DNA from: Photobacterium frigidiphilum | GTDB lineage: Bacteria > Pseudomonadota > Gammaproteobacteria > Enterobacterales > Vibrionaceae | Reading direction: 5' to 3' | Length of the DNA stretch: 64,000 nucleotides | Assembly: GCF_003025615.1 (NCBI RefSeq) | Contig: NZ_PYMJ01000017.1 | Span: forward strand, 47,444-111,443 | Shown: positions 54,377 to 64,000 of the stretch, piece by piece | How positions within the stretch are numbered: position 1 is the first letter of the stretch | Layout: each line of letters starts with the position of its first letter | Notes under the pieces: generated by a model | The model's database searches: none | Told to the model about the DNA's origin: nothing | The model's input: only the letters and a program-made list of their open reading frames with translations | Translations under genes and position numbers: made by a program

Positions 54377-55597
54377 TTAACCCATTACACTCATTAAACT
54401 GAATATTGGCATGTACATCGCGACTAATAAGCCGCCGATTAACCCACCTAAAATAATGATGATTAAAGGTTCGAGAATTTTACCCAGATTATCAACCGTA
54501 TTATCGACATCATTCTCGTACAGCAATGCCATTTTATTGAGCATGTCATCCAGTGAGCCTGATTCTTCACCGATCATTGTCATCTGCAACATAAGCTCAG
54601 GAAAAACGCCAGACTGGCGTAGGGCGAGATATAACGGCATACCGGCCGCAGTATTGGCGTGAGCTTCATACACCGCATTCGTAATATACAAGTTACCGGC
54701 AGTTTTACCTGCTGATTGTAAACCCGAGAGCAAGGGAATACCGGCAGTAAAGGTGGTGGCAAGGGTACGCGCAAACCGTGCAATGGTCGCTTTCAGTAAT
54801 ACATTGCCTAAAATCGGTAACCGTAAACTCAACCTGTCGACTTTCAGTCTAAAATTATACGATTTTTTATGGCTGTAATAATACAGGCAAATTACCGAGA
54901 CGAGCGCGATGATAAGGTAAAGCCCATGAGCGATCAAAAAATCTGAGGCATTAATCACTAGCTGGGTAAACAGTGGCAAGTCAGCACCAAAACTGCTGAA
55001 TATGCTAGCAAACTGAGGGATCACAAATACCAGCATCATCACGGTTACGATGACTGCGGCAAGGGTAACCATAGTAGGGTAAATCATGGCTTTGATGACC
55101 TTTTTTCGCATGATTTCACCCTTTTCACGGTAAGTGGCTATGCGCGAAAAGATTTCACCAAGGTGACCAGTTTGCTCTCCAGTTGCTACAAGGTCGCAAT
55201 AGAAATCATCAAACAGTGGTGAGCTGGTTTTTAAGGCTTTAGACAGTGATGCTCCCGCTTCAACTTGCATGGTGACTTGGGTGAGTGCTGCCCGTACTTC
55301 TGCTTTGTGGTGGCTATTAGAAATCAATTTTAACGATTGAACCACAGGCACGCCAGATTCGATCATGGTGGCTAATTGACGAGTGGTTTCTGTGATGTCT
55401 TCAGATTTCATTTGGTTTCTGAGTTTATTGAAGGTGGAAGGCTTACGGCGTTTAATTTTTTTTATATGGATCTTTTGTTCGGTCAGTTTGCTACGAACTT
55501 CTTGTTCTTGATAGCCAATAATGACGCCAGAAACTTTACGCCCTGCTTGGTTAGATCCGCGCCAGTGGTAATAACGCAATTTAGTGGCTGGATTCAT
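54377..55597 (-). CDS. pilC: Type IV pilus inner-membrane platform protein PilC
   Basis: PilC is the membrane platform on which the pilus ATPases act. The 406 residues hold two T2SF/GspF domains (about 70-190 and 275-395) with the motifs RQLATMIESGVP and ARTLATTFTAGIPLL, and three membrane helices. The gap of 40 bases to pilB and 147 bases to pilD fits an operon. Confidence 0.95.
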   Translation of the reverse strand: MNPATKLRYYHWRGSNQAGRKVSGVIIGYQEQEVRSKLTEQKIHIKKIKRRKPSTFNKLRNQMKSEDITETTRQLATMIESGVPVVQSLKLISNSHHKAEVRAALTQVTMQVEAGASLSKALKTSSPLFDDFYCDLVATGEQTGHLGEIFSRIATYREKGEIMRKKVIKAMIYPTMVTLAAVIVTVMMLVFVIPQFASIFSSFGADLPLFTQLVINASDFLIAHGLYLIIALVSVICLYYYSHKKSYNFRLKVDRLSLRLPILGNVLLKATIARFARTLATTFTAGIPLLSGLQSAGKTAGNLYITNAVYEAHANTAAGMPLYLALRQSGVFPELMLQMTMIGEESGSLDDMLNKMALLYENDVDNTVDNLGKILEPLIIIILGGLIGGLLVAMYMPIFSLMSVMG

Positions 55598-55637
55598 GAT
55601 TTATCCTACTTAAGGGATGATTGAGCAATAACAATAA

Positions 55638-57323
55638 TCAGTAATGCAGTATTCGCTGTAGTTCGATTAAGCTGGTGGTGCCCGCCATTAATTTTTCAAT
55701 GCCAGATTGTTGTAATCGCTGCATACCTTGTTGGCAGGCAATACGTTCAAGCTCTAGGGTCGATGCGCCCGCGACGAGTGCCTGAGCTAGCTCTGGGCTA
55801 AATGGCATGACTTCATAGATGCCGACTCGCCCGATATAGCCTTTGTTGCAATCATCACAGCCCCGTTCGCTGGCTTTATAAATTGGGCTACCGACTGGTA
55901 TTTCAAACTTGTCTCTGGTGAGGGCGTCTAGATCGTGTATTTGTTTGCAGTACGGGCATAAACGGCGTGCTAAACGCTGGGCGATAATTAAGCTGAGTGA
56001 TGACGCGAGATTAAAATCTTCAATGCCCATATTGGTTAAACGCGTAATGGTTTCGGCGGCAGAATTGGTATGCAAGGTCGAGAGTAACAAATGACCAGTT
56101 TGAGCGGCTTTTACTGCAATCGCTGCGGTTTCTATGTCGCGTATTTCACCGACCATTACCACATCTGGATCTTGGCGAAGAAACGATCGTAGCGCATCAG
56201 AAAAGTTGAGCCCAACTTGGGTATTGATATGGACTTGGTTAATGCCCGGCAGGTTGATCTCGACCGGATCTTCAGCGGTAGAAATATTACGCTCTTCGGT
56301 ATTAAGAATTTTCAGCCCGGTATATAGCGAAACGGTTTTACCGCTGCCTGTTGGCCCGGTCATTAAGATCATGCCTTGCGGTTGTGCTAATGCGGCAAGG
56401 TAGTTGAGCTTTTGTTTGTCGTTATAACCCAGAATATCAATATCTAAACTGGCGGCAGAGCTATCAAGGATCCGCAGTACCACTTTTTCACCCCATAACG
56501 TTGGCAGCGATGATACCCGCAGATCAATCGCTAGCGTTGGGGTTAATTTTAGTTTAATGCGCCCATCTTGGGGTTTACGGCGCTCGGCAATATTGAGTTT
56601 TGACATTACCTTTAAACGAGTCGATAAGCGGCGCGATAACGTCGTGGGTGGGGTAGCATGTTGATGCAAAATACCATCGCAGCGAAAACGGATCCGGTAG
56701 CTTTCTTCATAGGGTTCAAAATGAATATCAGAGGCTTTTTTACGTACTGCTTCTAATAATATTTGGTTGATATAGCGGGTAACGGGGGCACTGTCTCGGC
56801 TTAAATCGGTGGTATCGTCAATTTCCCCTTCGCTAATATCGACCAAGTTGTTTAAATCTTGGTTACTGATATCGCGCGCGTGTTCGGTTTCACCGACATC
56901 ACTGCCGTACATGCGTCGAATGGCGCTTTCGAGTTGCTTATTGTCTAGCAGCAGCAGCTCAACATTTTTGCCGGTAGCAAAACGGAATTCGTCTTGTGCA
57001 TCGAGATTGGTGGGGTCGCTAATGCCCAGAAATAGGCTGGTATCGTTAAATTGCAGCGGAATCGCCCGATGGCGTAATACCAATTCACGTTGGTAGACTT
57101 TTTTGCAGCACTCTGCGTAATCGTATTGGTGAATATCAATCAGCGCGATAGCAAAAATGTGTTCGATATGGCGGGCAAGTTCACTGTCGCTGAATATGCC
57201 CAAATACGTTAAAGCAGAAGGCACGTTAATGCCTTCTGCATGCACGGTATCGACCACGTTTTGCTCTTGCACCAAGCTGATTAAATCAGCCTGATGCAAG
57301 ATAGAAGCAAGGTTGGTTTGCAT
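55638..57323 (-). CDS. pilB: Type IV pilus assembly ATPase PilB
   Basis: PilB powers pilus extension. The 561 residues contain an N-terminal MshEN/GSPII_E domain, Walker A GPTGSGKT, the Asp box and His box region, Walker B GEIRD, and a tetracysteine zinc motif (CPYC and CDDC). Its ATG shares one base with the pilA stop codon (TAATG), giving translational coupling. The retraction ATPase gene pilT is not in the window. Confidence 0.96.
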   Translation of the reverse strand: MQTNLASILHQADLISLVQEQNVVDTVHAEGINVPSALTYLGIFSDSELARHIEHIFAIALIDIHQYDYAECCKKVYQRELVLRHRAIPLQFNDTSLFLGISDPTNLDAQDEFRFATGKNVELLLLDNKQLESAIRRMYGSDVGETEHARDISNQDLNNLVDISEGEIDDTTDLSRDSAPVTRYINQILLEAVRKKASDIHFEPYEESYRIRFRCDGILHQHATPPTTLSRRLSTRLKVMSKLNIAERRKPQDGRIKLKLTPTLAIDLRVSSLPTLWGEKVVLRILDSSAASLDIDILGYNDKQKLNYLAALAQPQGMILMTGPTGSGKTVSLYTGLKILNTEERNISTAEDPVEINLPGINQVHINTQVGLNFSDALRSFLRQDPDVVMVGEIRDIETAAIAVKAAQTGHLLLSTLHTNSAAETITRLTNMGIEDFNLASSLSLIIAQRLARRLCPYCKQIHDLDALTRDKFEIPVGSPIYKASERGCDDCNKGYIGRVGIYEVMPFSPELAQALVAGASTLELERIACQQGMQRLQQSGIEKLMAGTTSLIELQRILHY

Positions 57324-57769
57324 TAGGTTATTGTTATATCAGGCGTACAGCCTCTTGGAGCGATCGCTGCTTCTGCCGATGTATCACACTTCCAAAGACC
57401 ATTTACATCTCGAGATAAACGAATTTTTTCTCCTGATACTGGACCTGCGTCAAAAGTAAATCTAATTTCTCCTTCTCCTGCCGTTGTTCCTGCTTTGGTA
57501 GAAACTTTACCCTCACCTAAATCTTCAACGGTACCTAGGCGGGCAAAGGAAGGAGCATCTGCGGCTGTTGTTACAGGGAAGCTACTTTCTGTTGCTACAT
57601 AATCTTCGATATTAGTTTTTAATGCTGCAATGTTTGCTAGCCCGACACCTAAAGTTGATTTTTTTACATAGTTTTGATATTGAGGAACTGCAATAGCAGT
57701 AAGCACCCCAATTACTGCCACCACAATCATCAATTCAATTAACGTAAAACCTTTTTGCATCTTTTTCAT
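57323..57769 (-). CDS. pilA: Type IV major pilin PilA
   Basis: This is a type IVa prepilin. From MKKMQKG it has a 7-residue leader cut by PilD before Phe, with FTLIELMIVVAVIGVLTAIA as the start of the hydrophobic N-helix and the invariant Glu at +5. Two cysteines near the end (KCDTSAEAAIAPRGC) define the D-loop. The total is 148 residues. I chose ATG 57769, preceded by AAGGGAAAG; the frame to 57799 adds an atypical leader. Vibrionaceae PilA pili act in DNA uptake and chitin attachment. Confidence 0.95.
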   Translation of the reverse strand: MKKMQKGFTLIELMIVVAVIGVLTAIAVPQYQNYVKKSTLGVGLANIAALKTNIEDYVATESSFPVTTAADAPSFARLGTVEDLGEGKVSTKAGTTAGEGEIRFTFDAGPVSGEKIRLSRDVNGLWKCDTSAEAAIAPRGCTPDITIT

Positions 57770-58126
57770 TATTCTTTCCCTTATATTGCCCGTAAGCATT
57801 AAATTTAAGTGGGTTCAGAATACGAGTAGACTTCAAGTGGCTGAATAGTAATGAAAAGGTTACGCGGTGCAGTTTGAATTAATTCAACGCTGGTTACATC
57901 TGTTGCATATGATGGTTAGAGGCAAATTTAAATTTAGAGGGGAAATGGAGGGTAGTGTTCTAAGTATCAGTTATTGAAAGGAAAAGCTTGTTTAAAAAGC
58001 GAGCTGTTTAGGTAATGAACCTAGATGCTCGCTTTTTATTTTATTCGCAGCAATGCTTACATTACGGCATGTCTGCTTGGTCTGTTGTTACTTAAAGCGG
58101 CTAGATAAAGTGCCTTGACAAACCGC
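57770..58126. other. Region between pilA and nadC
   Basis: Apart from the nadC terminator (57994-58037), this 357-base gap should carry the pilA promoter on its left side. I see no sigma-54 motif of the TGGCAC-N5-TTGC type and no gene. Confidence 0.5.
57994..58037 (-). terminator. Terminator after nadC
   Basis: AAAAAGCGAGC and GCTCGCTTTTT form an 11-bp stem. Its loop contains a second small stem (TAGGT/ACCTA). It would work in both directions. Confidence 0.88.
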
Positions 58127-59071
<945 letters not shown>

Positions 59072-59222
59072 TCAGAGCTTTATAAGCTGGATCATACCTT
59101 GAGCGTGAATAAGATGCGAGATCAGAGGGTCGGGTTTCTTATGATCAAATAACAAGGAAGATAGATCTAACCGCTAAGATCAGCGAGACTAAACATACAC
59201 TCTCAATATTGAACTGAAGAAT

Positions 59223-59783
59223 ATGACATTAACGGTTAACAGTGATCATTGGCTTGATGGGGTAAAACATGTACCGTCACCATTTTTTGATCTGCGCCCC
59301 GATGCGCAAGATGTGTCTTTGCTGGTGGTACATAATATTAGTTTGCCACCAGGGGAGTTTGGTGGGCCGTATATCGAACAATTGTTTACTGGGAAGCTGA
59401 ATCCGAACGAACATCCCTATTTCGGGGTAATTTCAGGCTTTCGTGTGTCTGCTCACTGTTTAATTAGGCGGAATGGCGATATCATTCAATTTGTACCGTT
59501 TGATTGTCGGGCATGGCATGCTGGAGTGTCACAATTTGCCAAGCGCGACAAATGCAATGATTATTCTATTGGTATAGAACTGGAAGGAACGGACACCCTC
59601 CCTTACACCCAAGCTCAGTATGCAACATTGACTGAGTTATCTCGGGTTATCATGACACATTATCCATATATCGATTCTTCCCGTATTACTGGGCATGAAT
59701 TTATTGCGTCTGGACGTAAAACAGATCCCGGTTTAGCGTTTGATTGGCATGCATTTAAAGCAACATTGCGTGTTAATGGATAA
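59223..59783 (+). CDS. ampD: 1,6-anhydro-N-acetylmuramyl-L-alanine amidase AmpD
   Basis: AmpD removes the peptide from anhydro-muropeptides during cell-wall recycling, and its loss derepresses AmpC where ampR-ampC exists. The 186 residues show the amidase-2 fold with zinc ligands in VVHNIS and in GHEFIASGRKTDPG. In Escherichia coli ampE follows; here the next gene is pdhR after 331 bases. Confidence 0.95.
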   Translation: MTLTVNSDHWLDGVKHVPSPFFDLRPDAQDVSLLVVHNISLPPGEFGGPYIEQLFTGKLNPNEHPYFGVISGFRVSAHCLIRRNGDIIQFVPFDCRAWHAGVSQFAKRDKCNDYSIGIELEGTDTLPYTQAQYATLTELSRVIMTHYPYIDSSRITGHEFIASGRKTDPGLAFDWHAFKATLRVNG

Positions 59784-60114
59784 ATCATAATCAGTATTGA
59801 GTCAGAAAATTTGGCGTTAAGTAATACGCTGTAACAATCAAGTTGATTGGTCAGACCATCGCTTGTTTTCTTGCTCAAACTAGCGCTAGCTCCTGTTGCC
59901 ACCTATGGTTCGTATTGTTTTAACAAGTTTTCATAATTTGACATTTTTGTTAAATCCACCCTGCTTCTATGATTTCCATCAAGTCGCGGCTAGACATCTA
60001 TAATTATTTCTGTAGAATTTCGCCCAGTTAATAAATTGGTAAGACCAATTGTCCACGCTTAGTTTAAGAGTGGATTTGCCTGAAACAATATAAGTATAAG
60101 AAGCATAACGATAA
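59784..60114 (+). other. ampD-pdhR intergenic region with operator-like sites
   Basis: The region contains two PdhR-like sites (59846-59860 and 60034-60050) and a TATAAT at 59999-60004 that may be the pdhR -10, although the -35 is weak. TTGACA at 59938-59943 has no -10 at normal spacing. No gene is visible, and ampE is absent. Confidence 0.55.
60034..60050 (+). promoter_or_regulatory. PdhR operator (autoregulatory site)
   Basis: AATTGGTAAGACCAATT is a near-perfect palindrome matching the known PdhR box ATTGGTnnnACCAAT exactly. It lies about 30 bases after a TATAAT and 65 bases before pdhR, a position that fits repression of the pdhR-ace operon relieved by pyruvate. Confidence 0.85.
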
Positions 60115-60888
60115 ATGACTTATAAACGAATTCGCCAACCTAAGCTCTCTGATGCCATCGAGCAAGAACTGGAACGTTGGATCTTGGAAGGCATCTTGTC
60201 TTCTGGTCAACAATTGCCTCCAGAGCGTGAGTTAGCTAAGCAATTCGATGTTTCACGCCCTTCGGTACGAGAAGCGATTCAACGGCTTGAGGCTAAAAAT
60301 TTGCTAACACGCCGTCAGGGCGGTGGAACATTTGTAACAGATAAACTCTGGGAGAGTTTTTCTGAGCCTTTGTTGGAATTATTAGCGTCGCACCCTGAAA
60401 CACAATTAGATTTACTTGAGTCTCGTCATGCCCTTGAAGGCTTAGCTGCCTATTACGCAGCGTTACGCGGCACAGAAGAAGATTTTACTCGTATTCGTGA
60501 TTGTCATACACGAATAGAGGAAGCTCAGCAACAAGGTGATTTAAAAGCTGAAGCATCAGCTGTAATGCAGTATTTGATCGCGGTAACAGAATCCGCGCAT
60601 AACGTCGTACTGCTTCATATCATTCGTAGCCTTGCCCCTTTGCTTGAGCAAAACGTATTACAAAACTTTGAACTATTGAACCGCCGCGAAAGCGTAGTGG
60701 GGAAAGTGAGAAAGCATCGAGCCGATATTGTGCAAGCGATTGTTTCCGGACAACCTGAAAAGGCCCGTGAAGCGTCCCATGCACATTTGGCTTTCATTGA
60801 GGAAACATTGTTGGAATTATCGCGTGAAGATAGCAGGCGTGAACGCTCTCTTCGTCGAATTCAACAGCGCAAGGACGGGCTGGATTAA
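60115..60888 (+). CDS. pdhR: Pyruvate dehydrogenase complex repressor PdhR
   Basis: PdhR is a GntR/FadR-subfamily repressor of the pyruvate dehydrogenase operon that releases DNA when it binds pyruvate. The 257 residues have an N-terminal winged helix (about 10-75, [29 protein letters not shown] in part) and a C-terminal all-helical FCD ligand domain. The basic C-terminal tail [13 protein letters not shown] is family-like. It precedes aceE by 80 bases. Confidence 0.96.
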   Translation: MTYKRIRQPKLSDAIEQELERWILEGILSSGQQLPPERELAKQFDVSRPSVREAIQRLEAKNLLTRRQGGGTFVTDKLWESFSEPLLELLASHPETQLDLLESRHALEGLAAYYAALRGTEEDFTRIRDCHTRIEEAQQQGDLKAEASAVMQYLIAVTESAHNVVLLHIIRSLAPLLEQNVLQNFELLNRRESVVGKVRKHRADIVQAIVSGQPEKAREASHAHLAFIEETLLELSREDSRRERSLRRIQQRKDGLD

Positions 60889-60968
60889 TACCTTCATAAC
60901 TATAACGTAAGGTATTAAACAGTCGCGACATTGTAAGTTTTGTAGATTATCAACGAAAGGAAGATTGC

Positions 60969-63635
60969 ATGTCTGAAGTCATGAAAAATGACGTTGACGT
61001 ACTTGAGACTCAAGAGTGGCTAGAAGCTCTAGAATCAGTAGTCCGTGAAGAAGGTGTAGAACGCGCACAGTACTTACTTGAACAAGTTCTGGATAAAGCA
61101 CGTTTAGACGGTGTAGATATGCCAACTGGCATGACTACCAACTACATTAATACGATTCCATCAGCACAAGAGCCTGCGTATCCTGGTGATACTACTCTTG
61201 AGCGCCGTATTCGTTCCATTATCCGTTGGAACGCAATCATGATCGTACTACGTGCTTCTAAAAAAGATTTAGACCTAGGTGGCCACATGGCTTCTTACCA
61301 GTCTGCTTCTGCATTCTACGAAGTATGTTTCAACCACTTCTTCCGTGCACCAAACGAAGTTGATGGCGGCGATTTGGTGTATTACCAAGGTCACATCTCT
61401 CCGGGTATCTATTCTCGTGCGTTTGTTGAAGGCCGTTTAACTGAAGAACAGTTAGATAATTTCCGTCAAGAAGTTGATGGTAAAGGTATTCCTTCATACC
61501 CACACCCTAAACTGATGCCTGAATTCTGGCAGTTCCCAACAGTTTCTATGGGTCTTGGTCCTATTTCAGCTATCTATCAAGCACGTTTCCTTAAGTACTT
61601 GGCTGGTCGTGGTCTGAAAGATACATCAGCTCAACGTGTTTACGCGTTCTTGGGCGATGGCGAGATGGATGAGCCAGAATCACGTGGTGCGATTTCATTC
61701 GCTGCACGTGAAAAGCTAGATAACCTATGTTTCCTAATCAACTGTAACCTACAGCGCCTAGATGGCCCTGTTATGGGTAACGGTAGCATCATTCAAGAAC
61801 TAGAAGGCCTATTTAAGGGCGCTGGCTGGAATGTTGTTAAAGTGATCTGGGGTAACAACTGGGATTCACTATTAGCAAAAGACACCACAGGTAAGCTTCT
61901 TCAGTTAATGAACGAAACTATCGATGGTGACTACCAAACATTCAAATCTAAAGACGGTGCTTACGTACGTGAACACTTCTTTGGTAAGTACCCAGAAACA
62001 GCTGCACTCGTTGCAGATATGACTGATGACCAAATCTTCGCACTTAAGCGTGGTGGTCACGAGTCTTCTAAGCTGTTTGCTGCGTTCAACAATGCAAAAG
62101 AAACTGAAGGTCGTCCTACAGTAATTCTTGCTAAAACTGTAAAAGGTTACGGCATGGGTGAAGCGGCTGAAGGTAAGAACATTGCGCACGGTGTTAAGAA
62201 AATGGACATGACACATGTTCAACACCTACGTGATCGTTTAGGTCTGCAAGATCTTGTTTCTGATGAAGAAATGAAAGCTCTTCCATACCTGAAACTGGAA
62301 GATGGTTCTGCAGAATATAACTACCTGCACGCTCGCCGTAACGCTCTACACGGCTACACACCTAAGCGTCTGCCTAAGTTCACACAAGAATTTAAGGTGC
62401 CTGCATTAGAGGAATTCGCACCTCTACTGGGTGAGCAGAAGCGTGATATCTCTACGACTATGGCTTATGTACGTACGCTAAATATCTTACTGAAAGATAA
62501 AAGTATCGGTAAGAATATCGTACCAATCATCTGTGATGAAGCACGTACGTTCGGTATGGAAGGTCTGTTCCGTCAGGTTGGTATCTACAACCCACACGGC
62601 CAAGAATACACGCCTGAAGACCGCGGTGTAGTTTCTTACTACAAAGAAGCGACGTCTGGTCAGGTTCTGCAAGAAGGTATCAACGAGCTTGGCTCAATGG
62701 CATCTTGGGTTGCTGCGGCAACGTCTTACAGCACCAACGATCTGCCAATGATCCCATTCTACATCTACTACTCAATGTTCGGTTTCCAACGTATTGGTGA
62801 CATGGCATGGCTAGCAGGTGACCAACAAGCACGTGGTTTCCTACTGGGTGCTACTGCTGGTCGTACAACACTGAATGGTGAAGGTCTACAACATGAAGAT
62901 GGTCATTCTCATGTTCTGGCGAACACAATTCCAAACTGTATCTCTTACGACCCAACGTTTGCTTACGAAGTTGCGGTTATCATGCAAGACGGTATCCGTC
63001 GCATGTACGGTGAGAACCAAGAGAACATTTACTACTACCTAACGGTAATGAACGAAAACTACGCAATGCCAGCAATGCCAGAAGGCGCTGAAGAAGGCAT
63101 TCGTAAAGGTATCTACAAGCTAGAATCTTACGCTGGTGAGAAAGCTAAAGTTCAGTTAATGAGCTCTGGTACTATCATGAACGAAGCGCGTAAAGCAGCA
63201 CAGATCCTTAGCGATGACTACGGCGTTGCCTCTGATGTTTACTCTGTAACGTCTTTCAACGAATTGACACGTGACGGCCAAGCTATCGAGCGTGACAACA
63301 TGCTTCACCCAGAAGCTGAAGAGAAAGTACCGTACATCACTCAAGTTCTTGGTAACGAACCTGCAATCGCAGTGACGGATTACATGAAGAACTACGCTGA
63401 GCAAGTACGTGCATTCGTTCCTGCTGAGTCTTACAAAGTACTTGGTACTGATGGTTTCGGTCGTTCTGATAGCCGTGAGAACCTACGTCGTCACTTCGAA
63501 GTTAATGCGGGCTACGTTGTAGTTGCAGCACTAGCAGAATTGGCAAAACGAGGTGATATCGAAAAATCTGTTGTTGCACAAGCAATCGCTAAATTCGACA
63601 TCGATGCAGACAAGACGAACCCGCTATACGCGTAA
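60969..63635 (+). CDS. aceE: Pyruvate dehydrogenase E1 component
   Basis: AceE decarboxylates pyruvate with thiamine diphosphate and acetylates the lipoyl groups of AceF. The 888 residues are the usual length of the homodimeric gammaproteobacterial E1 (887 in Escherichia coli). The ThDP-binding motif [10 protein letters not shown]...NLCFLINCN is present. Codon use is strongly biased, as expected for a highly expressed gene. aceF starts 13 bases downstream. Confidence 0.98.
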   Translation: MSEVMKNDVDVLETQEWLEALESVVREEGVERAQYLLEQVLDKARLDGVDMPTGMTTNYINTIPSAQEPAYPGDTTLERRIRSIIRWNAIMIVLRASKKDLDLGGHMASYQSASAFYEVCFNHFFRAPNEVDGGDLVYYQGHISPGIYSRAFVEGRLTEEQLDNFRQEVDGKGIPSYPHPKLMPEFWQFPTVSMGLGPISAIYQARFLKYLAGRGLKDTSAQRVYAFLGDGEMDEPESRGAISFAAREKLDNLCFLINCNLQRLDGPVMGNGSIIQELEGLFKGAGWNVVKVIWGNNWDSLLAKDTTGKLLQLMNETIDGDYQTFKSKDGAYVREHFFGKYPETAALVADMTDDQIFALKRGGHESSKLFAAFNNAKETEGRPTVILAKTVKGYGMGEAAEGKNIAHGVKKMDMTHVQHLRDRLGLQDLVSDEEMKALPYLKLEDGSAEYNYLHARRNALHGYTPKRLPKFTQEFKVPALEEFAPLLGEQKRDISTTMAYVRTLNILLKDKSIGKNIVPIICDEARTFGMEGLFRQVGIYNPHGQEYTPEDRGVVSYYKEATSGQVLQEGINELGSMASWVAAATSYSTNDLPMIPFYIYYSMFGFQRIGDMAWLAGDQQARGFLLGATAGRTTLNGEGLQHEDGHSHVLANTIPNCISYDPTFAYEVAVIMQDGIRRMYGENQENIYYYLTVMNENYAMPAMPEGAEEGIRKGIYKLESYAGEKAKVQLMSSGTIMNEARKAAQILSDDYGVASDVYSVTSFNELTRDGQAIERDNMLHPEAEEKVPYITQVLGNEPAIAVTDYMKNYAEQVRAFVPAESYKVLGTDGFGRSDSRENLRRHFEVNAGYVVVAALAELAKRGDIEKSVVAQAIAKFDIDADKTNPLYA

Positions 63636-63648
63636 GAGGCAATTAAAC

Positions 63649-63981
63649 ATGGCAATCGAAATTAATGTACCTGACATTGGTGCAGACGAGGTTGAAGTAA
63701 CTGAGATTCTTGTTAGCGTTGGCGACAAGGTTGAAGAAGAGCAATCTCTGATCACTGTAGAAGGTGACAAAGCCTCTATGGAAGTACCAGCTTCTCAAGC
63801 GGGTATCGTTAAAGAAATCAAAATCGCTGAAGGCGATACGGTTTCTACTGGTTCTTTAATCATGATCTTTGAAGCAGAAGGCGCAGCAGCTGCGCCTTCT
63901 GCTTCAAAGATCATGATTAAAGAACCAGTAGAAACCGTATCGCCTTCAGCGATTTTGATTTCTTTAACGATACCCGCTTGA
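63649..63981 (+). CDS. aceF: Dihydrolipoyl acetyltransferase AceF, N-terminal fragment broken by an inverted repeat
   Basis: AceF is the E2 core of pyruvate dehydrogenase. From [17 protein letters not shown] the first lipoyl domain is intact, with the lipoylated lysine in the motif GDKASME and the end [13 protein letters not shown]. From 63889 the sequence becomes the exact reverse complement of the preceding 112 bases, so the last roughly 30 codons are meaningless and the frame stops at 63981. The expected Ala/Pro linker, further lipoyl domains, the E3-binding domain and the catalytic domain are missing from the window. The true gene is probably intact and this end is probably an artefact. 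Confidence 0.85.
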   Translation: MAIEINVPDIGADEVEVTEILVSVGDKVEEEQSLITVEGDKASMEVPASQAGIVKEIKIAEGDTVSTGSLIMIFEAEGAAAAPSASKIMIKEPVETVSPSAILISLTIPA

Positions 63982-64000
63982 GAAGCTGGTACTTCCATAG
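63776..64000. repeat. aceF: Perfect fold-back inverted repeat inside aceF
   Basis: Bases 63776-63887 and 63889-64000 are perfect reverse complements (112 bp each) around the single base at 63888. The right arm runs to the last base of the window, so the true length may be greater. A frame on the minus strand (63795-63998) translates to the same residues as the plus-strand gene, as such a palindrome requires. Confidence 0.98.

Noticed and set aside
63795..63998. Minus-strand 67-codon frame resembling a lipoyl domain
   Set aside because: It is the mirror image of aceF produced by the perfect palindrome, not a separate gene.

Overview
The window is an unbroken run of conserved housekeeping genes from a gammaproteobacterium, most likely a member of the Vibrionaceae close to Photobacterium or Vibrio. 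This is inferred from protein resemblance, from the Escherichia-like kdsD-kdsC-lptCAB-rpoN-hpf-ptsN-rapZ-ptsO and mla blocks, from dciA (DUF721) lying between lpxC and secA, and from pilABCD joined to coaE-zapD-yacG. No insertion sequence, prophage, CRISPR array, tRNA or rRNA gene was seen.

Layout. (1) 1-9.9 kb: the 3' end of pmbA converges on mgtE. Then comes a long minus-strand block for nitrogen-PTS (ptsO, rapZ, ptsN), ribosome hibernation (hpf), sigma-54 (rpoN), LPS transport (lptB, lptA, lptC), Kdo synthesis (kdsC, kdsD) and a Ca/Na exchanger. (2) 10.4-15.3 kb: the plus-strand mlaFEDCB phospholipid-transport operon, ibaG and murA. (3) 15.3-18.7 kb: the envelope proteases degS and degQ, and zapG, on the minus strand. 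(4) 18.8-25.2 kb: zapE, rplM-rpsI with a structured leader, petABC (cytochrome bc1) and sspAB. (5) 25.3-30.1 kb: lpoA-yraN-diaA-dolP on the minus strand, then rsmI and the RNase P RNA gene rnpB. (6) 30.6-47.4 kb: the dcw cell-division and wall cluster rsmH-ftsL-ftsI-murE-murF-mraY-murD-ftsW-murG-murC-ftsQ-ftsA-ftsZ, followed by lpxC. Neither mraZ nor ddlB is present. (7) 47.4-51.6 kb: dciA, secA and mutT. (8) 51.7-57.8 kb: yacG, zapD, coaE and the type IV pilus genes pilD, pilC, pilB, pilA. (9) 58.1-64 kb: nadC, ampD, pdhR, aceE and the start of aceF.

Much of the content serves the cell envelope. The dcw genes make and divide peptidoglycan, murA and lpoA feed and activate it, lpt/kds/lpxC build LPS, mla and dolP maintain outer-membrane lipid order, and degS/degQ guard periplasmic protein quality.

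The one strongly anomalous feature is at the right edge. From 63776 to the last base the sequence is a perfect inverted repeat with 112-bp arms around a single central base, cutting off aceF inside its first lipoyl domain and linker. It looks like a fold-back assembly or cloning chimera, though a real inversion cannot be excluded from this window. Other points of interest are an eight-copy heptamer array over the degS stop codon, a second heptamer array behind secA, an mraZ-less dcw leader with a good sigma-70 promoter, an unusual mlaF-mlaE gap carrying an extended -10 element, an attenuator-like hairpin before rplM, a secM-less secA leader, and two PdhR-like operators before pdhR. I found no convincing new biological system.
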